Part shown: positions 1 through 6,064 of the stretch, piece by piece
How the letters are laid out: every line of letters begins with the position of its first letter
How positions within the stretch are numbered: position 1 is the first letter of the stretch
Assembly: GCA_017999075.1 (NCBI GenBank)
Contig: JAGOBX010000236.1
Location: 1 to 6,064 of the forward strand
Source of the DNA: JAGOBX01 sp017999075 [NCBI: Candidatus Babelota bacterium]
Lineage (GTDB): Bacteria > JAGOBX01
DNA length: 6,064 nucleotides
Direction of reading: 5' to 3'
Notes under the pieces: model-generated
What the model was told of the DNA's origin: nothing
Databases searched by the model: none
The model's input: only the letters and a program-made list of their open reading frames with translations
Made by a program: the position numbers and the translations under genes

Positions 1-1363
1 GGCAATATCAGCGGGACAAATATTATCTTTAATTTTTGCAGTATATTCCATATATCTTTTCAGTTTGATAATGCGTATTTTAATAAAAGACATTTTTTTT
101 ATTATCTGCTCAGTATTTTATTTCACTTTCAGTTACTGGTTCTGGTATTACAGCATGGATGCAGAACTTCATATTCCAAATATTTTTTTCATGCTTTTAT
201 CGATTAATTTGTACATTAAACTTTACAGGGAGCCATCTGTAAAATACGTTATTTATTCAGCAGTAATAAACTCGTTTCTAATCATATTTCATCAAACAAA
301 TCTAATAATTTTTTCAATAACATTATTATTTAATTTAGAATATTTTTCAGATAAAAAAAAAGTTTTAGTTATATGGGTAATAAGTTTTTTAATGATAACC
401 ATTATTCCGTACATAATAATTCCTCATTATTTCTTAGGAATATCTTCTACATCAGATCTAATAGAATGGCTGACACGTTACCAATCAAAAGGATATTGGT
501 CCAACATAACTCAAAATTATTTAATTGATTCTATGAAAGGATTCTCATTTGCTCTAACAGGCGGCGGAAAAATAAAATTAATTACAAATTCGGTTTTGGC
601 ATTACTGGTATTGGTGTATTATTTTAAAAAGATTTTTTTAAAAAAAATTGACAGAATCGAATTATACATTTTTTGTATTTTTATTTTTTATTCCGGAATT
701 GTAATTTACTGGCATCCAGCAAACCCTGAAAATTGGTGGGCAGTGATGCCATTCTCAATTTTATTGTTTAAAGCTGCGGAATCACTAAAAAATACACCGG
801 TATTATTTAGAGGATTTGATTTTACGCAAAAAAATATTAGTTCGCTGCGAATACTCTTATTGTCATTTTTTTCAATATTCTCAATATTTCTATTCAAACT
901 ATTCCTTAATAAAATAATTAAACTGTTTTTCATAATATGGCTTTTATACAGTTTTAACGCTGTATTTAACGGTTATATTGTAAAATACCATAAAAAAGAA
1001 TCAAATCAATGTTTTAATATTATTCACAATTTGAATAAAATTTATAATCAAGGCGATTTAATTATATCTCTCGGAGAAGGCGATCTTGCAAATTTAAATG
1101 TTTACCTGAAATATTTCACAAAATATAATTTCACTACAATAGCCATTGAACTTGATTTATATTCAGGTTCTTTAGAAAAAACCATTGAATCAATAGCTTG
1201 CAAAATAAATCAAACTCACGGAAAAATTATTTTGATAAACGATTTATACGATGTAAACGGAATATCTCAGCTTTCAAAAATGCATAAATTAAACAATTTG
1301 AAAAACAGTTTACACGAATTCATTTATAAAATAAATAAAAATAAAGTAATTATTAATCTATGA
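1..1363 (+). CDS. Polytopic membrane protein, GT-C/DUF2723-like putative glycosyltransferase (5' partial)
   Basis: The frame is open to the left edge (first full codon at base 2), so this is the C-terminal 453 residues of a longer protein; the TTG at 65 and ATG at 71 lie inside a hydrophobic stretch and are not good starts. About nine or ten hydrophobic segments are visible, near fragment residues 5-20, 30-48, 56-74, 82-109, 121-141, 191-208, 219-236, 281-300 and 305-322. A soluble tail of about 120 residues follows. Recognisable pieces are an aromatic run with an acidic residue and Pro (YWFWYYSMDAELHIPN, 45-60), HQTN at 97-100, and WHPANPENWW at 237-246. These resemble motifs I know from GT-C-fold, PMT/DUF2723-type membrane proteins, which transfer sugars from lipid carriers on the outer face of the inner membrane. 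The missing N-terminus would carry the usual catalytic acidic loop, so activity cannot be judged. The tail begins with GDLIISLGEGDL (351-362). The gene stops at TGA 1361-1363, 18 bases before the next gene. It could instead be another polytopic envelope protein of unknown function. Confidence 0.6.
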   Translation, partial: AISAGQILSLIFAVYSIYLFSLIMRILIKDIFFIICSVFYFTFSYWFWYYSMDAELHIPNIFFMLLSINLYIKLYREPSVKYVIYSAVINSFLIIFHQTNLIIFSITLLFNLEYFSDKKKVLVIWVISFLMITIIPYIIIPHYFLGISSTSDLIEWLTRYQSKGYWSNITQNYLIDSMKGFSFALTGGGKIKLITNSVLALLVLVYYFKKIFLKKIDRIELYIFCIFIFYSGIVIYWHPANPENWWAVMPFSILLFKAAESLKNTPVLFRGFDFTQKNISSLRILLLSFFSIFSIFLFKLFLNKIIKLFFIIWLLYSFNAVFNGYIVKYHKKESNQCFNIIHNLNKIYNQGDLIISLGEGDLANLNVYLKYFTKYNFTTIAIELDLYSGSLEKTIESIACKINQTHGKIILINDLYDVNGISQLSKMHKLNNLKNSLHEFIYKINKNKVIINL

Positions 1364-1381
1364 ACTGTCAATCATTATAAA

Positions 1382-1777
1382 ATGAAAAAATTACATGCTT
1401 TCACAATAATCGAACTGTTATTATCAGTTTTTATAATTGCCACTTTGACTTTCAGCATACTGTCAGCAATTAATTATACATTATCTCAAAATGCAATAAT
1501 AACCGCAAAAAATTCAGCTTATATCATAGCAGACAATGCATTAAAAAGTAAATCAAGTTTAAACGAATATTCTGTAAAATTCAATAATGTTGATTACACA
1601 GTAAAGATTTCCGAAAAAAAAATGAAACCAAAAGATTTGTTCAATTTTTCAGATGACTATCTAAATCTAATTTCTGATAATATAGAAATAACAGTAAAAT
1701 CATCAGCAGTCAAATGGAATATAGGAACCCGCCAGTTTACTGTAAATATTGAAAAATATAAAGATGCAGAATTTTAA
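1382..1777 (+). CDS. Prepilin-type N-terminal cleavage/methylation protein (minor pilin or GspI/PilV-like pseudopilin)
   Basis: The 131-residue product starts MKKLHA followed by FTIIELLLSVFIIATLTFSI, a textbook class III signal: a short basic leader, a cleavage point before Phe, Glu at mature position 5 and a hydrophobic helix of about 20 residues. A prepilin peptidase would cut to leave about 125 residues, which would sit in the inner membrane or assemble into a type IV pilus or type II secretion pseudopilus. The residue before the cut is Ala rather than the usual Gly, which is known to be tolerated. After the helix, an AKNSAYIIADNALKSK segment (about residues 41-56) and a beta-rich tail ending in ITVKSSAVKWNIGTRQFTVNI recall the GspI/PilV minor class; this subclass is an inference. 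The gene follows the membrane-protein gene after 18 bases with no clear Shine-Dalgarno site, suggesting translation coupled to that gene or initiation without one. No peptidase, ATPase, secretin or other pilin is present in the window. Confidence 0.82.
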   Translation: MKKLHAFTIIELLLSVFIIATLTFSILSAINYTLSQNAIITAKNSAYIIADNALKSKSSLNEYSVKFNNVDYTVKISEKKMKPKDLFNFSDDYLNLISDNIEITVKSSAVKWNIGTRQFTVNIEKYKDAEF

Positions 1778-1782
1778 GGAGG
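1776..1782 (+). promoter_or_regulatory. Orphan Shine-Dalgarno-like motif AAGGAGG
   Basis: AAGGAGG overlaps the TAA stop of the prepilin gene and is a near-perfect anti-16S match, but no ATG, GTG or TTG lies at a usable distance downstream. An in-frame ATT at 1789 is followed at once by TAA. It may be a remnant of a lost start, a ribosome standby site for the kinase gene 50 bases on, or chance. Confidence 0.35.
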
Positions 1783-1820
1783 ATCCCGATTTAAAAATTA
1801 ACGTTTAACCTAAAAGTTTC

Positions 1821-1827
1821 GAGGAGG
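1821..1827 (+). promoter_or_regulatory. Strong ribosome binding site of the hybrid kinase
   Basis: GAGGAGG lies six bases before the ATG at 1834. It fixes that ATG as the start of the kinase. It also shows that this organism uses Shine-Dalgarno initiation for at least some genes, unlike the prepilin gene just upstream, which lacks such a site. Confidence 0.85.
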
Positions 1828-1833
1828 ATTTTT

Positions 1834-4800
1834 ATGAAATATTCGATCATCAAATCTCCGCGGATAAATGCTGTAAAAATTGCCGGGGTTTATATTTTTA
1901 TTTCTGCATTATGGATTTATTTTTCTGATAATATTTTAAGATTGTTATACAATACCGCTTCTGTAGTAGTTGATATTTCTATTTATAAAGGATTAACTTT
2001 TATTATAATAACAGGAGCATTATTATATTTCCTTGTTATCAAATTTTTATCAAAAATTAAACAGAACGAACAAAATTTTTCTGTAGCTTTTCATTCAAGC
2101 CCTTCATTAATAATTATATCGTCTATTAATAACAATCAGTTTGTTGAAGTTAACAAATCTTTTGAAAATCAAATCGGGTATACCCGTGAAGAAATTATAG
2201 GATGCAACGTTGACGGCCTGAATTTATTGGAAAATCCTGAAGAATGGAACGAACTGAAAAATCTGTTATTATCAGAAAAAAAATACCGAGATAAAGAAAC
2301 TAAAATTAAAACTAAAAGTGGAGAACATCTTTTCGTATTGGCATCGGCAGAATTAATTGATTTTGCCGGTAAGAAATGCATTATGATTGTAGCTGAAGAC
2401 ATAACGGAAAGGAAAAACGCAGAAGACAAACTAAAAGCCACAGTCGAATTGCTGCGCATTTGTAACAAAAGTGAAAATCTAACAGAACTAATAAAATCCC
2501 TTACAGTATATTTTCAGCAATATACTTCTTGTACCTCTATAGGTGTGCGCCTCCGCAAAGGAAACGACTTTCCGTATTACGAAACAATAGGATTTTCTGA
2601 AGAATTTATTCTTGCTGAAAACAATTTATGCGCTAAAGATCAAAAAAATGAATTAATCCGCGACTATATCGGACATCCCGCGCTTGACTGTATGTGTGGA
2701 AATATACTTTGCAAACGATTCGATCCTTCAAAACCATTTTTTTCTCAACGTGGAAGTTTCTGGTCAGGCTGCACTTCAGAATTACTCGCAAATACTACTG
2801 AAGCCGACAGACAATCAAAAACACGTAACAGATGTAATGGCGAAGGTTATGAATCTGTCGCATTAATTCCTTTGCGGGTTAAAGACGAAACATTCGGGTT
2901 GTTTCAATTTAATGATAAGCGAAAAGGACTTTTTACTGAAAAAAAAATTTCTTTCTACGAAGATCTTATAGATTATGTTGCAATAGCGGTTGCTAATTTA
3001 AAAAAAGACGATGAAATACAGGAATCAAATAGATTCAATCAGCAAATCATTAACAGCGCTAATGAAGGCATTATTGTCTATGACAATAATCTGAATTATA
3101 CTGTATGGAATCCTTACATGGAACGTTTGACAGGATTGACTTCTGATAAAGTCATTGGGAAACATCCTTTAACTCTTTTTCCATTCATAAAAGAGACTCC
3201 CCTTTTAAAAAATCTTTATTTGGCGCTGGACGGAAAGACATTAGAAACTCTGACTTTTCAATTTTATTTAATACATAACCAAAAAAAAGGGTGGGTTACC
3301 GATACAAGCGCTCCGCTTTTAAATAATGATGGAAAAATTATAGGAATAATTTCTGTTGTCCGCGATATTACTTCTGAAAAATTTGCTAAAGATGCTTTAT
3401 ACAACAGCGAAAAAAAATACCATTCTCTTTTTGAAAATATGCTTGAAGGGTTTGCATTATGCAAAATGATTTATGATTATAACAATAACCCCGTAGACTT
3501 TATATATCTTGACACCAATAATTCCTTTTCAAAATTAACAGGATTAAAAGATGTAATAGGAAAAAAAGTTACTGACATAATTCCCCAAATAAAACATTTA
3601 ACTCCTGAATTATTCGATATTTATGGAAGAGTGTCAACAACAGGCAACCCTGAAAAATTTGAAATCGACTTCAAACCTCTTTCAATTTGGCTTTCAATTT
3701 CAGTTTATAGTCCTGAAAAAGGATATTTTATTGCAGTATTTGATAACATAACCGAACGCAAACAAATTCAACAAGAACTAATAAGTGCAAATCAAAGATT
3801 AAAATTAGCTACTTCATCATTAAATCTCGGAATATGGGATTGGGACATAAAAAATAATGTCTTACTATGGGATGACAGAATGTACGAAATATACGGAATA
3901 TCTAAAATTACTTCTAAACCAAATTTTGAAATATGGAAAAACAGTATAATTACAGATGACCGCGAAACTGCCTTGGATATAACAAAAAAAGCTATTGAAA
4001 GCCAATATGAATATGATACTGAATTCAGAATTCAACTGCCTGACGGTAATATAAAAAATATAAAAGCAAATGCGATTATAATAAGAGATGATGATGGAAC
4101 AGCTTCACGTATGATAGGATTAAATCAAGATATCACTGATTTAAAACATCTTGAAGAACAACTTCGCCAGTCTCAAAAAATGGAAGCTATCGGACAGCTT
4201 GCTGGAGGAATAGCCCATGATTTCAACAACATTCTTTCTATAATTTACGGTAATTGCGTTTTAATGCAAATGGAACTTGAAAACAACAAATTTAAAGATA
4301 TAATTGATTCTATATTAACTGCATCAAAAAGAGCAGCAAACCTAACAGGCAGTTTACTTGCATTCAGCCGTAAACAAATAATAAAACCAAAAATTGTTAA
4401 CCTAAATGAAATAATATTAAATTTTACAAAAATGATTACAAGAATTATAGGGGAGGATATAAAACTTAAAACTATTTTCAATGTAGATCCGTTAAATGTC
4501 TTTGCAGATACAGGGCAGATTGAACAGGTTCTGATAAATATGTCGACAAATGCGCGCGATGCTATGCAAAATGCCGGAATTCTTATTATAGAAACAGAAC
4601 TTAAAGAAATAGATAAAAATTTCAATCATTCGCTTGATGATTATCAGCCAGGCAAATATGCTGTCATATCTATATCCGATACAGGCAAAGGAATTGACAA
4701 AGAGTTACAAAAAAAAATTTTTGATCCATTTTTTACAACAAAAGAAGTGGGAAAAGGAACAGGGCTCGGACTTTCAATAGTTTACGGTGTGATTAAACAG

Positions 4801-5304
4801 CACAAAGGTTATATAAATGTCTACAGTGAGCCAGACAAGGGTACAACTTTCAGAATTTATCTCCCAATTACAAATCAAAAAAAATCTGAAATTGAAGAAA
4901 ATAAAATTAATGATTATCCTCAAATGGGTACTGAAACAATACTTCTTGCTGAAGACGATCCTTTTGTCAGTCAATTTATCGAAACAATTTTAAAAAAATT
5001 CGGATATAAAATTATACTCGCGCAAAACGGCGATGATGCAATAAATAAATTCAGGGAAAATACTGATAAAATACAATTTATTATTATGGATATGGTGATG
5101 CCTGAAAAAAGCGGAAAAGACGCTTATTCTGAAATCTGTAATCTTAAACCTGATATAAAAATTCTTTTTATAAGCGGTTACAGCAATGATTTACTTGCAA
5201 ACAAAGGATTGTTTGAAAATAATTATGAGATACTTGTAAAACCGTTTCAACCTTTAGAACTGATAAAAAAAATCAGAAAAATTCTTGATTCAGTAAATAA
5301 ATAA
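1834..5304 (+). CDS. Membrane-anchored hybrid sensor histidine kinase (TM-PAS-GAF-PAS-PAS-PAS-HisKA-HATPase-REC)
   Basis: The 1156-residue protein autophosphorylates a histidine and passes the phosphate to its own receiver. Two membrane helices (about 13-30 and 52-71) flank a loop of about 20 residues that carries the FSD...YKG pattern seen at the start of many PAS kinases; the loop is too short for a periplasmic sensor domain, so sensing is probably cytoplasmic. PAS1 spans about 79-195, ending in a PAC-type DITERK. A GAF-like domain spans about 200-390 with a cysteine cluster (C286, C288, C293, C313, C334). PAS2 is about 397-516, PAS3 about 522-646 (ending NITERK), and PAS4 about 650-773 with a GIWDWD start. 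HisKA covers about 782-848 with phospho-acceptor H795 in GGIAHDFNNIL. The ATPase has N902/N906/D909 (N box), DTGKG at 949-953, FDPFFTTK at 963-970 and GKGTGLGLS at 973-981. The receiver (about 1034-1154) has E1040/D1041/D1042, phospho-acceptor D1086, S1114 and K1136. All catalytic residues are present. No HPt or DNA-binding output is fused or adjacent, so the target is unknown. It is the third of three co-directional genes. Confidence 0.95.
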   Translation: MKYSIIKSPRINAVKIAGVYIFISALWIYFSDNILRLLYNTASVVVDISIYKGLTFIIITGALLYFLVIKFLSKIKQNEQNFSVAFHSSPSLIIISSINNNQFVEVNKSFENQIGYTREEIIGCNVDGLNLLENPEEWNELKNLLLSEKKYRDKETKIKTKSGEHLFVLASAELIDFAGKKCIMIVAEDITERKNAEDKLKATVELLRICNKSENLTELIKSLTVYFQQYTSCTSIGVRLRKGNDFPYYETIGFSEEFILAENNLCAKDQKNELIRDYIGHPALDCMCGNILCKRFDPSKPFFSQRGSFWSGCTSELLANTTEADRQSKTRNRCNGEGYESVALIPLRVKDETFGLFQFNDKRKGLFTEKKISFYEDLIDYVAIAVANLKKDDEIQESNRFNQQIINSANEGIIVYDNNLNYTVWNPYMERLTGLTSDKVIGKHPLTLFPFIKETPLLKNLYLALDGKTLETLTFQFYLIHNQKKGWVTDTSAPLLNNDGKIIGIISVVRDITSEKFAKDALYNSEKKYHSLFENMLEGFALCKMIYDYNNNPVDFIYLDTNNSFSKLTGLKDVIGKKVTDIIPQIKHLTPELFDIYGRVSTTGNPEKFEIDFKPLSIWLSISVYSPEKGYFIAVFDNITERKQIQQELISANQRLKLATSSLNLGIWDWDIKNNVLLWDDRMYEIYGISKITSKPNFEIWKNSIITDDRETALDITKKAIESQYEYDTEFRIQLPDGNIKNIKANAIIIRDDDGTASRMIGLNQDITDLKHLEEQLRQSQKMEAIGQLAGGIAHDFNNILSIIYGNCVLMQMELENNKFKDIIDSILTASKRAANLTGSLLAFSRKQIIKPKIVNLNEIILNFTKMITRIIGEDIKLKTIFNVDPLNVFADTGQIEQVLINMSTNARDAMQNAGILIIETELKEIDKNFNHSLDDYQPGKYAVISISDTGKGIDKELQKKIFDPFFTTKEVGKGTGLGLSIVYGVIKQHKGYINVYSEPDKGTTFRIYLPITNQKKSEIEENKINDYPQMGTETILLAEDDPFVSQFIETILKKFGYKIILAQNGDDAINKFRENTDKIQFIIMDMVMPEKSGKDAYSEICNLKPDIKILFISGYSNDLLANKGLFENNYEILVKPFQPLELIKKIRKILDSVNK

Positions 5305-5312
5305 ATTCTTCT

Positions 5313-5355
5313 AATGCAAATCAGGAAGGGGCATTTTTAAAAATAAAATATTTTT
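5313..5355. terminator. Weak candidate bidirectional terminator region in the convergent gap
   Basis: The 65-base gap between the convergent stops holds a 5-bp stem AATGC/GCATT (5313-5317 with 5331-5335, 13-base loop) running into five T's. It also holds an AT-only 7-bp stem AAAAATA/TATTTTT (5339-5345 with 5349-5355) followed by more T's. Position suits termination of both genes, but neither hairpin is G+C rich, so intrinsic termination is doubtful. Confidence 0.25.
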
Positions 5356-5369
5356 TTCATTACCTCATT

Positions 5370-6064
5370 TTATTCGCCAGATTTATTAATTTTTTTAGAA
5401 CATTTAAAAAGAAGTTCATCTATATTCTCGTATCCTGGAGAAAGATTCTTGACTTTCATAAAATTTTCCGATGCTTCATTATATTTTCCCGTTTGATAAT
5501 AATAAGCTCCACGAATAAAATACTGTGGAGGAAAATTCTTATCAAATGAATTGAGTATCTGCAATGTTTTTTCCATTTCAGAATATTTATTATTATGTAA
5601 ATAATAAACTGCAAGGTTTGAAATGGAATTGCAATAACTCTCAAAAATATTTTTTAACCTCAAATCAGTATGGTTTTCTATCGGCATACCAAATTTATAT
5701 TTATCAAATCCTGATATTTTATATTTACTCCAGAAACTAAAATCATATATCAATTCCTGTTTTATGCCTTTTTCAGACAAAACCCCTATTATTCCGCAAG
5801 GAGTATAATCATAATATTGAATAATTCCCTCTTTTGAAAAAATACTGGTGATTCTTTTATTTTTAATATTTGCATCAATAACGCGTTTGGTCATTTCATT
5901 CCCTGAATTATTTTGATATCCCGGCATATTAAGATTTTTATATCTTTTTTTTAATTGGGCATAATACCATTCATACCTGTCAAAATTCAAGGCTATTCCT
6001 ATTAAATCCTTTCTCATTTTATTGACAATCTGCATATATTGAAAAGAACCTATCAAATCATCAC
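5370..6064 (-). CDS. C-terminal part of a DUF2723-like membrane protein with TPR tail (5' partial)
   Basis: The frame is open through the right edge (230 residues visible, beginning DDLIGSFQYMQ), so the TTG at 6056 is not a credible start and the N-terminal part is missing. The first 40 residues, DDLIGSFQYMQ...MRKDLIGIALNFDRYEWYYAQLK, resemble the region after the membrane part of DUF2723 proteins as I recall it (a GDND-like acidic turn, a YLQ motif, a RPDV-like segment, then a WY..QL helix). That family is thought to be GT-C-like sugar transferases. Residues about 139-173 and 178-209 look like two TPR repeats; the second, with GAYYYQTGKYNEASENFMKVKNLSPGYENID, is clear. TPR tails usually bind partner proteins and here would lie on the same side as the soluble region. 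No membrane helix is seen in the visible part. The gene converges on the kinase gene and is a separate transcription unit. It could instead be a plain TPR protein if the DUF2723 resemblance is fortuitous. Confidence 0.6.
   Translation of the reverse strand, partial: DDLIGSFQYMQIVNKMRKDLIGIALNFDRYEWYYAQLKKRYKNLNMPGYQNNSGNEMTKRVIDANIKNKRITSIFSKEGIIQYYDYTPCGIIGVLSEKGIKQELIYDFSFWSKYKISGFDKYKFGMPIENHTDLRLKNIFESYCNSISNLAVYYLHNNKYSEMEKTLQILNSFDKNFPPQYFIRGAYYYQTGKYNEASENFMKVKNLSPGYENIDELLFKCSKKINKSGE

Noticed and set aside
65-73. TTG (65) or ATG (71) as the start of the left gene
   Set aside because: The same frame stays open and strongly hydrophobic to base 2, and no ribosome site precedes either codon; the gene is cut by the window edge.
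706-933. Minus-strand open frame of 75 codons within the left membrane-protein gene
   Set aside because: It lies opposite a well-supported gene, has no recognisable domain and no ribosome site; it is a by-product of AT-rich codon use.
1749-1777. Possible promoter for the kinase: TTGAAA at 1749 with TTTTAA at 1772
   Set aside because: Spacing is 17 bases but the -10 matches only three of six consensus bases, and such matches are common in AT-rich DNA.
2684-2866. Plus-strand open frame of 60 codons in another frame of the kinase gene
   Set aside because: It overlaps the conserved GAF domain of the kinase and shows no protein-like features of its own.
4245-4625. Minus-strand open frame of 126 codons across the HisKA/HATPase region
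   Set aside because: It is antisense to highly conserved kinase motifs; its hydrophobic composition mirrors the A/T-rich sense strand.
5456-5644. Minus-strand open frame of 62 codons overlapping the TPR-tail gene
   Set aside because: It lies in a different frame of the same strand within the clear TPR coding region.

Overview
The window is an AT-rich stretch (roughly 30% G+C by eye), densely coded. It holds four protein genes. Three point right (a membrane protein cut by the left edge, a small prepilin-like protein, and a large hybrid sensor histidine kinase). The fourth points left and is cut by the right edge. I see no rRNA, tRNA, CRISPR array, insertion sequence or integration site. The genes suggest a Gram-negative bacterium: a type IV pilin/type II secretion-style prepilin, GT-C/DUF2723-like membrane proteins and a many-PAS hybrid kinase. 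That mix, with low G+C and a strong Shine-Dalgarno site at the kinase, would fit a lineage such as Elusimicrobiota or a related phylum, but the taxonomic guess is weak.

Layout. Positions 1-1363 encode the C-terminal 453 residues of a polytopic membrane protein that resembles GT-C-fold sugar transferases. The reading frame is open to the left edge, so the true start lies outside. After 18 bases comes a 131-residue protein with a class III (prepilin) signal (1382-1777). After a further 56 bases, which contain two GGAGG motifs, comes a 1156-residue membrane-anchored hybrid kinase (1834-5304): two membrane helices, PAS, a cysteine-rich GAF, three more PAS domains, HisKA, HATPase and a receiver. 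The three are co-directional and closely spaced and could be co-transcribed, although their functions are not obviously linked. A 65-base convergent gap follows (5305-5369) with only weak terminator-like structure. The leftward gene (5370-6064) is the soluble C-terminal end of what looks like a DUF2723-family membrane protein, ending in TPR repeats.

How they fit together. The two edge genes both look like sugar-transferring membrane proteins and may share a short soluble motif just after the membrane part. This suggests an envelope or surface glycosylation neighbourhood into which a pilin-like protein and a signalling kinase are placed. The kinase has all residues needed for autophosphorylation and for transfer to its own receiver, but no DNA-binding output or HPt domain is encoded here, so its target is unknown. 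I found no convincing new system; the most interesting points are the cysteine cluster of the GAF domain, the orphan prepilin and the possible shared motif of the two edge genes.
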